Part shown: positions 1 through 5,748 of the stretch, one piece after another
Layout of the letters: each line of letters begins with the position of its first letter
Numbering within the stretch: position 1 is the first letter of the stretch
Assembly (NCBI GenBank): GCA_937926415.1
Contig: CALBAF010000169.1
Span: 1 to 7,130, forward strand
Source: an uncultured Actinomyces sp.
Lineage (GTDB): Bacteria > Actinomycetota > Actinomycetes > Actinomycetales > Actinomycetaceae
Length of the DNA stretch: 7,130 nucleotides
Direction: 5' to 3'
Translations under genes and position numbers: made by a program
The notes under the pieces: model-generated
Seen by the model: only the letters and a program-made list of their open reading frames with translations
The model's database searches: none
Told to the model about the DNA's origin: nothing

Positions 1-221
1 GCGCTCGGAGCGCTCGCAGCCGGGCTGGGCGCGTTGTTGACGGTAGCGGTCTGCTGGCGCGACAGGGCGGTCGCCGCTGCCCATCCGAGGGCGGGAACGA
101 TCACGAGGATGGCCAGGAAAGGCCAGACGTTCTTCCACTTGGACGGCTTGGGGCGATGCATGCCGACGGGCATATCTTCGCCGGCGCGGTCAAATTCATC
201 CCTGGGGTACTGAGCACTCAC
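1..221 (-). CDS. Single-pass membrane protein, N-terminal part (probable LytR_C-type protein), runs off the window
   Basis: The reading frame starts at a GTG (complement of 219-221) and stays open to the window edge, giving 73 complete codons. The N-terminus is a short charged cytoplasmic segment (residues 1-31, with YPRDEFDR and a basic HRPKPSKWK stretch). One transmembrane helix follows (about residues 33-53, WPFLAILVIVPALGWAAATAL), and then the beginning of an Ala/Ser/Pro/Thr-rich linker that should lie outside the membrane. This architecture resembles actinobacterial proteins with a C-terminal LytR_C domain, which are often found next to ung. That domain would lie beyond the window, so the family call is from memory and inference. 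The GTG is favoured because a -10-like TAGTCT ends six bases upstream and no Shine-Dalgarno sequence is present. An in-frame ATG at 171-173 also lacks a good ribosome site. The gene is divergent from ung. Confidence 0.75.
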   Translation of the reverse strand, partial: MSAQYPRDEFDRAGEDMPVGMHRPKPSKWKNVWPFLAILVIVPALGWAAATALSRQQTATVNNAPSPAASAPS

Positions 222-227
222 GCGTTC

Positions 228-233
228 AGACTA
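228..233 (-). promoter_or_regulatory. -10 element TAGTCT of a leaderless promoter for the partial membrane-protein gene
   Basis: Read on the minus strand, TAGTCT fits the actinobacterial TANNNT -10 pattern. It ends six bases before the GTG at 221, so transcription would begin at or next to the start codon. No Shine-Dalgarno-like sequence lies between them. No convincing -35 was seen. The same spacing occurs at three other gene starts in this window, which strengthens the call. Confidence 0.55.
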
Positions 234-295
234 TCGGAAAACAGGGAGTGGGGCGCGGGTGGCGCGCGGGGAATGTGGCGTGGCCTGTACAGCAT

Positions 296-301
296 TAGGC
301 T
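296..301 (+). promoter_or_regulatory. -10 element TAGGCT of a leaderless promoter for ung
   Basis: TAGGCT (TANNNT) is followed by six bases and then the ATG of ung at 308. The intervening bases have no Shine-Dalgarno character, so the mRNA probably starts at the A of the ATG. An 8-bp palindrome, CTGTACAG, sits at 285-292 just upstream of the hexamer and could be a protein-binding site, but at this length it may be chance. No clear -35 is visible. Confidence 0.6.
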
Positions 302-307
302 GGTGCT

Positions 308-1018
308 ATGAGTGAACACAATCCGCGTCCGCTGGCTGAGTTGATTGATCCGGGTTGGGCGGAGGCGCTGGCTCCGGTGGAGGGGCGCGTCCACGAGTTG
401 GGCGCGATGCTGGCCGCTGAGGTCAAGGAGGGGCACGGCTACCTGCCTGCGGGCACGGATGTTCTCCGTGCCTTCACGTACCCGTTCGACAAGGTGAAGG
501 TTCTCATCGTCGGACAGGATCCGTATCCGACGCCGGGGCACGCGATGGGCTTGTCCTTTTCAGTGCACCCGGGTGTGGCGTTGCCCAAGTCGCTCATCAA
601 CATCTTCCGCGAGCTGAGCGAGGACATGGGCGTTCCTACTCCGACGTCGGGGGATTTGACGCCGTGGAGCGAGCAGGGCGTGTGCCTACTGAACCGCGTG
701 TTGACGGTGCGCCCGGGTGCTCCCGCGTCGCATCGAGGCCGGGGCTGGGAGGAAGTGACGCAGTGCGCGATTGACGCGCTGGTGTCCCGCACGAGGCCCG
801 ATGGGTCGCGCGCTCCCCTCGTGGCAATTCTGTGGGGTAAGGACGCGCAGTCACTCACGCCGCGCCTGGGTGACACGCCGATCATTGCATCCGTCCACCC
901 GTCGCCGCTCTCGGCGTATCGAGGGTTTTTTGGGTCGAAGCCGTTCTCTCGCGCAAATGAACTGTTGGAGGCGCAGGGCGCGTCGGGCGTGGATTGGTCG
1001 CTGGGCACTTCTCATTGA
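308..1018 (+). CDS. ung: Uracil-DNA glycosylase (family 1)
   Basis: The 236-residue product has the normal length of a family 1 uracil-DNA glycosylase. This enzyme cuts uracil from DNA at the N-glycosidic bond and starts base-excision repair in the cytoplasm. All signature motifs are present. The water-activating motif GQDPYP (residues 69-74) holds the catalytic Asp71. LLNRVLTV (127-134) includes Asn129, the expected uracil-reading residue. [13 protein letters not shown] (197-209) is the DNA-intercalation loop, with His197. WGKDAQ (176-181) also fits the family. The protein appears intact. The ATG at 308 is preferred because its protein begins at the usual point before the fold and a TAGGCT hexamer ends six bases before it. 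There is no Shine-Dalgarno sequence. The gene is divergent from a membrane-protein gene and convergent with the tRNA gene downstream. Confidence 0.97.
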   Translation: MSEHNPRPLAELIDPGWAEALAPVEGRVHELGAMLAAEVKEGHGYLPAGTDVLRAFTYPFDKVKVLIVGQDPYPTPGHAMGLSFSVHPGVALPKSLINIFRELSEDMGVPTPTSGDLTPWSEQGVCLLNRVLTVRPGAPASHRGRGWEEVTQCAIDALVSRTRPDGSRAPLVAILWGKDAQSLTPRLGDTPIIASVHPSPLSAYRGFFGSKPFSRANELLEAQGASGVDWSLGTSH

Positions 1019-1061
1019 CGAGGCCGGGGCACCTCACCCGAACGGGTACGGTGGGCTGCGG

Positions 1062-1075
1062 CTGCGGTGCCGCAG
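1062..1075. terminator. Short hairpin between ung and tRNA-Thr, possible bidirectional terminator
   Basis: CTGCGG and CCGCAG form a perfect 6-bp inverted repeat around a 2-base centre. A CTGCGG copy just upstream (1057-1062) allows an alternative stem with a longer loop. A second small dyad, ACCC-GAAC-GGGT, lies at about 1037-1048. Two convergent transcripts end in this 69-bp gap, so a terminator is expected here. There is no U-tract on either strand, so the call is weak. Confidence 0.3.
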
Positions 1076-1087
1076 TGAGGGACTCCG

Positions 1088-1163
1088 TGGAGCCGGCTAT
1101 CGGACTCGAACCGATGACCTGCTGTTTACAAGACAGCTGCTCTACCAACTGAGCTAAGCCGGC
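1088..1163 (-). tRNA. tRNA-Thr (anticodon UGU), CCA encoded
   Basis: The minus strand folds into a complete cloverleaf. The 7-bp acceptor stem pairs GCCGGCT with AGCCGGC. The D-arm is GCTC-AGTTGGTA-GAGC. The anticodon stem GCTGT/ACAGC is a perfect 5-bp pairing around the loop CTTGTAA, with anticodon TGT, which reads ACA-type threonine codons. The T-arm is ATCGG-TTCGAGT-CCGAT. The discriminator base is U, and the CCA end is encoded (TGG at 1088-1090 on the plus strand). The total is 76 nt with CCA. It appears to be a stand-alone gene, with no second tRNA nearby. A TANNNT hexamer lies only five bases before the mature 5' end. Confidence 0.97.
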
Positions 1164-1168
1164 GGCGG

Positions 1169-1174
1169 ACACTA
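1169..1174 (-). promoter_or_regulatory. Possible -10 element (TAGTGT) for tRNA-Thr
   Basis: On the minus strand TAGTGT is followed by five bases and then the mature tRNA 5' end at 1163. It is the best TANNNT match found upstream of the tRNA. If used, the primary transcript would start at or within a base or two of the mature end. The hexamer lies in the palindrome ACACTAGTGT (1169-1178). No good -35 was found, so an undetected promoter further upstream is possible. Confidence 0.35.
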
Positions 1175-1236
1175 GTGTGCCACAGGTGAGGGCTGGTGCG
1201 CGCGGGCGGGCTGTGTGGTTTTGTGCGCCATGGGCA

Positions 1237-1266
1237 CCGCCGGGTCAGGCTAGGGCAGGCCGGCGG
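1237..1266. repeat. 7-bp inverted repeat in the tRNA upstream region
   Basis: CCGCCGG (1237-1243) and CCGGCGG (1260-1266) are perfect inverse copies separated by 16 bases. The stretch 1164-1311 has no credible gene. This dyad and the possible tRNA promoter are all I can see there. It could be a remnant terminator, a regulator site, or chance in GC-rich DNA. Confidence 0.3.
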
Positions 1267-1311
1267 ACTGGCGAAAAAGTCGGGTTGACGTGCGCGTCGC
1301 CCGCTCGGAAC

Positions 1312-1354
1312 AAAAAACTGTGGGGTGGGGCCGCTTGGCGGTCCCACCCCACAG
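1312..1354 (-). terminator. Strong rho-independent terminator of the kinase/DsbA-like operon
   Basis: A perfect 12-bp stem (CTGTGGGGTGGG at 1318-1329 with CCCACCCCACAG at 1343-1354) continues inward by five more pairs (GCCGC with GCGGT, one of them G-T) to a 3-base loop. Read on the minus strand, the stem is followed at once by six T residues (complement of 1312-1317). The hairpin begins 12 bases past the stop codon of the DsbA-like gene. This is the classic form of an intrinsic terminator, and its orientation is set by the T-run. Confidence 0.92.
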
Positions 1355-1365
1355 TGTGTGAAGGC

Positions 1366-2298
1366 TCAGTTGGAGCTGTCGGTCGTCTCGGAGCTCTGGG
1401 CTTCGTCGGCGCCGCTCTGGGAGGGCTCGGTGGCCTCGGGGGCCGGAGTTTCGGTCGTATCCTGGCTCGCGGAATCGGTGATGCCGAATTCGTTCGCGAT
1501 GGTCTGGCGCAGCTCGCCGAGCTGCTTGCCGAGCGGGATCACAGTGGAGCGATCCTTGACCAGCTCGGGCGTGCCGAGCCCGTTGCCACGGCCCTTGTAT
1601 CCGGCGTTCTGCCAGGCGGTGGTCGATGCCTCGAGGTAGTGCTCGGCGGCGTTGAGCGGGAAGGTGTCGATGACGTCGGAGGGGACGCCCACCTCGGCGG
1701 CGATCACCTTGACCTGCTTCCAGGAGGCCTCGAGATTCTGAACGACGGTACCGTTATGCGCCTGGAACTGGGTGCTGAAGTATGCGAGCAGCGCGTGGTG
1801 GAAGTCGACCCACTTGTCGGGCGCCTTCTGCGCGACGATGAGCGAGGCGCTCGTCGCGGGCTTCAGGTAGTCCATGTTGACGGTGATGACCGGCTGAAGC
1901 TCGAGGTTAAAGTGGCCTTCGGAGGCCCAGGTGGTGAGGTCCTTGCCCATGTATACGTCGAGGTCGGCGCACGCGTGGCAGGTGTAGTCGAAGTATTCGG
2001 TGAGAGTGGGCAGGTTCGGGTCTGCCTCGGTGACGACGCCGTTCCCGTTGACGATGACCGGTCGGCCGTCGGCATAGATGCCGAGGACGTCGGAGGCGTC
2101 GACGTTGCGCGCGGCGTTGACCTGCGCCTGCTGCTTCCAGATCACGCCGCCGACGGCTGCGACGACCGCAAGGACGATGACAGCGACGGCGGAGATGACG
2201 ATAATGCGGGTGCGGCGGTCAGCACGCTCCTGCGCCTGGCGCATCTGCGCGGCTTTCGCGCGCACGGGGTCGACGGCCGGCTTCTTCTTCTGAGCCAT
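1366..2298 (-). CDS. Membrane-anchored DsbA-like thiol:disulfide oxidoreductase with CHAC active site
   Basis: The 310-residue product begins with a basic, Lys/Arg/Gln-rich cytoplasmic segment (residues 1-31). One transmembrane helix follows (about 32-53), and then an extracytoplasmic thioredoxin-fold domain of the DsbA/thioredoxin_4 type. The redox motif is C107-H-A-C110, within YFDYTCHACADL. The cis-proline loop is G242-T-P244, followed by ELV. The role is probably disulfide formation or exchange in exported proteins. Family active sites are usually CPxC, so the Ala before the second Cys and the missing Pro are unusual. The last 38 or so residues (273-310) are a Ser/Thr/Glu/Ala-rich, probably disordered tail. 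The ATG at 2298 has a good Shine-Dalgarno sequence. The gene lies 60 bp after the kinase on the same strand and is followed by a strong terminator. The substrate is unknown. Confidence 0.88.
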   Translation of the reverse strand: MAQKKKPAVDPVRAKAAQMRQAQERADRRTRIIVISAVAVIVLAVVAAVGGVIWKQQAQVNAARNVDASDVLGIYADGRPVIVNGNGVVTEADPNLPTLTEYFDYTCHACADLDVYMGKDLTTWASEGHFNLELQPVITVNMDYLKPATSASLIVAQKAPDKWVDFHHALLAYFSTQFQAHNGTVVQNLEASWKQVKVIAAEVGVPSDVIDTFPLNAAEHYLEASTTAWQNAGYKGRGNGLGTPELVKDRSTVIPLGKQLGELRQTIANEFGITDSASQDTTETPAPEATEPSQSGADEAQSSETTDSSN

Positions 2299-2301
2299 GG
2301 A

Positions 2302-2311
2302 CTCACCTTCC
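2302..2311 (-). promoter_or_regulatory. Shine-Dalgarno sequence of the DsbA-like gene
   Basis: GGAAGGTGAG on the minus strand lies 3 bases before the ATG at 2298, with its GGAAGG core 7 bases away. It fixes the start and contrasts with the promoter-proximal genes in this window, which lack such a site. Confidence 0.8.
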
Positions 2312-2341
2312 GAAAGTAGTTGAATGTTGCAAGAATATCGG

Positions 2342-2358
2342 GCGCGGTCTGAACGCGC
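2342..2358 (-). other. Small intercistronic hairpin after the kinase stop codon
   Basis: GCGCG and CGCGC form a 5-bp stem around a 7-base loop, directly after the TAA of the kinase gene on the minus strand. No T-run follows. It may stabilise the upstream message or weaken read-through into the DsbA-like gene. The whole gap (2299-2358) shows no convincing separate promoter, so co-transcription is favoured. Confidence 0.3.
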
Positions 2359-4281
2359 TTAGTGCGGCAGCCCACCTGTAACGACGAACCACGCACCCGC
2401 AAGGAACGCCATACAGCCTACCGCGAGGAGGCCTCGTCCCCATGCGGGACGCACGATCGCACGCAGCGTTGTGGACACGCCGACCCTCAGATCGGCAGTG
2501 AACGGCATGAGCCAGGCAGTCAGCATCATGAGCACGGCGAGTGCCCACACGACGATCGTTCCACGCGGGTCGCTCAGCCAGTAGTCCGTGCGATCAACTC
2601 CGGTGGAGGCGACGACATCGGCGGGCCATGACCACAGGACGTGCCCTTCGCGCGAGTGGGACACAAAGGCCCAGATCCCGTAGGGAACGAGACCTCCGAC
2701 GACGAGGCCAAGCGCTGTCGATAGGATCGAGCGCACCAGCAGGATCGGCGACATGGCGATGACGGCGGCCGTGTCGCTGGCCTTCGCCCCGCGCAGGATC
2801 CGACGGCGCTCCAGCCACCGCGACATCGCGCCGATCAAGCCGAAGGCAGTGAGTGCGATCCCCACGATCATGGAGCCAGTGAGACCGAAAAGGAAGGGCA
2901 GGGAGGCCAGGAGGGCCAGCAGTGCGGCGCCCGAGATCCACGTCCCCTTCGCCGCGGACGAGGCCCGCTCCGCCTGAGCGTCGCCCACCCCCATCGCTGG
3001 GTTGGGATTCCACTGGGGACCCGCCCCCATCGGCACACCGGCAACGCCGGCCTGCGGATAGGACTGCTGCCCATACCCCGGGGCAAAACCGGGATCATAC
3101 GCGCCCTGCGGACCCGGGTACTGAGGCTGAGCGTAGGGGGCCATGACCTCGGTGGGATCAGAGTCGTCGACGCTCTGCCAGACATCGGTAGCATCGTCGT
3201 GCCAGGCGACTTCGCCGGTGTCATCGGACCAGTCACCGTAGCCCTCCGCCACCGACGCGGTGTCCACGACGTCGGTGTGGTCATTCGCCGCGGTGAATTC
3301 CGAGGCGTCGCGGCGCAGATGCTGCGGATAGGCCACGGCGCGTGCACCGGAGGCGTCCGGACGCTGCCCAGCATCCTCCCACTCGGGAGGCGCGGCGATC
3401 TCCTGGGGGTCCGAGTTCACCATCTGCGTGCGCATGCCCGTGTCGAGCAGCTGCGCCCAGTTCACGGTCACGTAGTCGAGCTCGCCGGGCGCCCACCCGA
3501 CGGCGCTCATGAGATCGGCGACAATCAGGGAGGGAGAAGGGCGATCGTCAGGATCGGGGGCGAGCCCGCCCACGAGGGCGTCAGCGACCATGGGGTGCAG
3601 TCCGGCGAGGTCGGGGTCCCCTTCGAGGACGCGCAGCATCGTTGCGGACACGTCGCCCTTGCCAAAGGGCGGGCGCCCGGTGGCACAGGACAGCAGGGTG
3701 GCACACCACGCCCACCAGTCCGACTCCTTCGTGGCACCGCGGCCCTGGAGCAGTTCGGGGGCGGTGTACCCGGCCGTCCCCGACACGAGGCCGGTGCTCG
3801 TCAGGTGTTGATCGGAGGTCGCCATCGCGATGCCGAAGTCGATGAGGACCGGGCCGCGCGGCGAACAGATGATGTTGGAAGGCTTAATGTCGCGGTGGAT
3901 GATGTTCGCGTGATGAACGGCCGCGATCGTGGACGCCAGGTGATAGGACAGGGCGGCGACGCCACGCAGAGGAACCGGCCCGGAGACAAGGATCTCCGCG
4001 AGCGTGGGGCCCTCCACGTACTCCGAGACAACGAAAGGCTGGGAGGCCTCGGTCTCCGCATCGACGATGTGCGCGACGAAGGGCGAGCGCACGGAGTTCA
4101 CGGTGCGCGTCTCGCGCTCCAGGCGCTGGCGCGACTCCTCCGAGGCGGCCATCGCCGGATGCATGGCTTTGAGGGCGACACGCGTGCCGCCCCCGTCTTC
4201 GGCGAGCCAGACCGTCCCCGCCCCGCCCGTACCGAGCCGACGGATCAGCCTGTAGCCGCCCAGTTCCTCGCCTTCTTCCAC
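2359..4281 (-). CDS. Hanks-type Ser/Thr protein kinase with C-terminal five-helix membrane domain
   Basis: The 640-residue product has an N-terminal kinase domain (about 9-262) with every catalytic landmark. These are the glycine loop GTGGAGTV (17-24), Lys38 in VALK, Glu57 in helix C, HRDIKPSN (129-136) with Asp131 and Asn136, DFG (148-150), an activation segment rich in Ser/Thr (155-169), APE (174-176) and Arg247 in DDRPS. It should be an active RD kinase phosphorylating Ser/Thr in the cytoplasm. A long acidic linker (about 285-385) leads to a Pro/Gly/Tyr/Gln-rich stretch (386-430). Five predicted transmembrane helices follow (about 448-466, 469-488, 518-540, 574-593, 614-634). Arg/Lys-rich loops (489-500 and 599-616) fit a cytoplasmic side, and 541-573 would face outward. 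There are no PASTA repeats, unlike PknB. The start is GTG, with TAGGCT six bases upstream and no Shine-Dalgarno sequence. It probably forms an operon with the DsbA-like gene. Its signal and targets are unknown. Confidence 0.93.
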   Translation of the reverse strand: MEEGEELGGYRLIRRLGTGGAGTVWLAEDGGGTRVALKAMHPAMAASEESRQRLERETRTVNSVRSPFVAHIVDAETEASQPFVVSEYVEGPTLAEILVSGPVPLRGVAALSYHLASTIAAVHHANIIHRDIKPSNIICSPRGPVLIDFGIAMATSDQHLTSTGLVSGTAGYTAPELLQGRGATKESDWWAWCATLLSCATGRPPFGKGDVSATMLRVLEGDPDLAGLHPMVADALVGGLAPDPDDRPSPSLIVADLMSAVGWAPGELDYVTVNWAQLLDTGMRTQMVNSDPQEIAAPPEWEDAGQRPDASGARAVAYPQHLRRDASEFTAANDHTDVVDTASVAEGYGDWSDDTGEVAWHDDATDVWQSVDDSDPTEVMAPYAQPQYPGPQGAYDPGFAPGYGQQSYPQAGVAGVPMGAGPQWNPNPAMGVGDAQAERASSAAKGTWISGAALLALLASLPFLFGLTGSMIVGIALTAFGLIGAMSRWLERRRILRGAKASDTAAVIAMSPILLVRSILSTALGLVVGGLVPYGIWAFVSHSREGHVLWSWPADVVASTGVDRTDYWLSDPRGTIVVWALAVLMMLTAWLMPFTADLRVGVSTTLRAIVRPAWGRGLLAVGCMAFLAGAWFVVTGGLPH

Positions 4282-4287
4282 GCCCTC

Positions 4288-4293
4288 AGCCTA
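4288..4293 (-). promoter_or_regulatory. -10 element TAGGCT of a leaderless promoter for the kinase gene
   Basis: On the minus strand TAGGCT is followed by GAGGGC and then the GTG start at 4281. The hexamer and its six-base spacing are identical to those before ung. The GAGGGC between them has some Shine-Dalgarno likeness but sits directly against the start codon, too close for normal use. A leaderless start is therefore the better reading. Confidence 0.6.
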
Positions 4294-4417
4294 CCTGGCC
4301 CCTCCCCCATCTGCGGCCACCCGCGCGGGGCAACCCCGGCCTCGGCCTCGAAAATGCCAGACGCACACACGCTGTCAATCCACCATGTGGCCCGAGCTGT
4401 ACACCCTCGAGCGAGCG

Positions 4418-4426
4418 TGCTAACTT
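4418..4426 (+). promoter_or_regulatory. Possible extended -10 promoter of the sugar ABC ATPase gene
   Basis: TGC followed by TAACTT matches an extended -10 (TGn plus TANNNT). Transcription from about 4433 would give a leader of about 110 bases. A second AT-rich hexamer, TATTAG at 4429-4434, is an alternative. No convincing -35 was seen. Upstream, 4294-4417 holds no gene. It contains GC-rich dyads such as CCCGCGCGGG, of unknown meaning. Confidence 0.45.
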
Positions 4427-4442
4427 CGCTATTAGTCGCGCG

Positions 4443-4526
4443 CGCGGAACGATCCGCGTTCGCACTCCGTGGGCGAAGACGCTCCACGGTCACCCCACTA
4501 CGGATCGTCCGGCACGTACCTGCCGG
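4443..4526 (+). promoter_or_regulatory. Structured 5' leader of the ATPase gene: nested and alternative hairpins
   Basis: Several complementary segments lie here. The outer stem pairs 4445-4456 with 4501-4511 (core ACGATCCG/CGGATCGT, one bulged A). Inside it is a strong hairpin, CCGTGGGCG (4467-4475), loop AAGA, and CGC-T-CCACGG (4480-4489) with one bulge. A third hairpin, CCGGCA/TGCCGG (4509-4514 with 4521-4526), ends just before the AAGGA ribosome site. A local stem, CGCGG/CCGCG (4443-4447 with 4454-4458), competes with the outer stem, as does the third hairpin. The folds could therefore be switch-like. I recognise no known riboswitch class. The dyads could instead be operators for a sugar-responsive repressor. 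Confidence 0.4.
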
Positions 4527-4530
4527 TGGG

Positions 4531-4535
4531 AAGGA
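4531..4535 (+). promoter_or_regulatory. Shine-Dalgarno sequence of the ATPase gene
   Basis: AAGGA (within GGGAAGGAAAA) lies seven bases before the ATG at 4543. It decides the start against the long in-frame open stretch upstream. It begins four bases after a predicted hairpin, so its access could depend on leader folding. Confidence 0.85.
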
Positions 4536-4542
4536 AAACTCC

Positions 4543-5668
<1,126 letters not shown>

Positions 5669-5673
<5 letters not shown>

Positions 5674-5691
5674 TCAAGGTTTCTGATCACT
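5669..5691 (+). terminator. 8-bp inverted repeat overlapping the ATPase stop codon, possible terminator
   Basis: AGTGATCA (5669-5676) and TGATCACT (5684-5691) pair perfectly around a 7-base loop. The TGA stop lies inside the first arm. AAAAC follows on the plus strand, not a U-run, so it is not a classic intrinsic terminator in the gene's direction. It may protect the mRNA 3' end or act with the palindrome downstream. Confidence 0.4.
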
Positions 5692-5703
5692 AAAACGGCT
5701 CAT

Positions 5704-5715
5704 ACGGGGCCCCGT
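5704..5715. repeat. 12-bp perfect palindrome ACGGGGCCCCGT
   Basis: This self-complementary sequence sits in the 75-bp gap between the ATPase and the DUF4032-like gene. Flanking GGC (5697-5699) and GCC (5716-5718) could enlarge an RNA hairpin. It may contribute to termination of the ATPase message or be a protein site for the downstream promoter. Confidence 0.4.
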
Positions 5716-5733
5716 GCCCTATCGCGCAATGAA

Positions 5734-5742
5734 TGAGACAAT
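5734..5742 (+). promoter_or_regulatory. Possible extended -10 (TGA + GACAAT) of a leaderless promoter for the DUF4032-like gene
   Basis: GACAAT keeps the key A at position 2 and T at position 6 and is preceded by TGn. It ends six bases before the ATG at 5749, the same geometry as at the other leaderless-type starts here. The first base is G in place of T, so it is the weakest member of the set. No good Shine-Dalgarno sequence is present. Confidence 0.4.
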
Positions 5743-5748
5743 AGAGCC

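Noticed and set aside
222..307. SOS (LexA) box controlling ung
   Set aside because: No match to the actinobacterial LexA pattern of the GAAC-N4-GTTC type. Only the short palindrome CTGTACAG is present.
439..1008. Minus-strand open frame of 189 codons over ung
   Set aside because: ung is certain from its catalytic motifs. This frame has no recognisable domain and no promoter or ribosome site.
1285..1313. TTGACG at 1285-1290 as a -35 box on the plus strand
   Set aside because: The hexamer 17 bases downstream is GAACAA, a poor -10. Transcription would run straight into the terminator and antisense to the operon.
1177..2319. Plus-strand open frame of 380 codons over the DsbA-like gene
   Set aside because: Its translation is Gly/Val/Asp-rich and low in complexity, and it mirrors the real minus-strand gene. 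It also crosses the strong terminator hairpin.
4443..4526. Known riboswitch or T-box in the ATPase leader
   Set aside because: No recognised conserved core (TPP, cobalamin, SAM, glycine, T-box) could be seen, so only an unclassified structured leader is reported.
3199..4542. Open frame of 448 codons running in-frame into the ATPase gene, which would give an 824-residue protein
   Set aside because: It lies antisense to the well-supported kinase gene. Its Arg/Gly-rich translation has no domain, and the ATPase has its own ATG with a good ribosome site. It is an effect of high GC at codon position three on the other strand.
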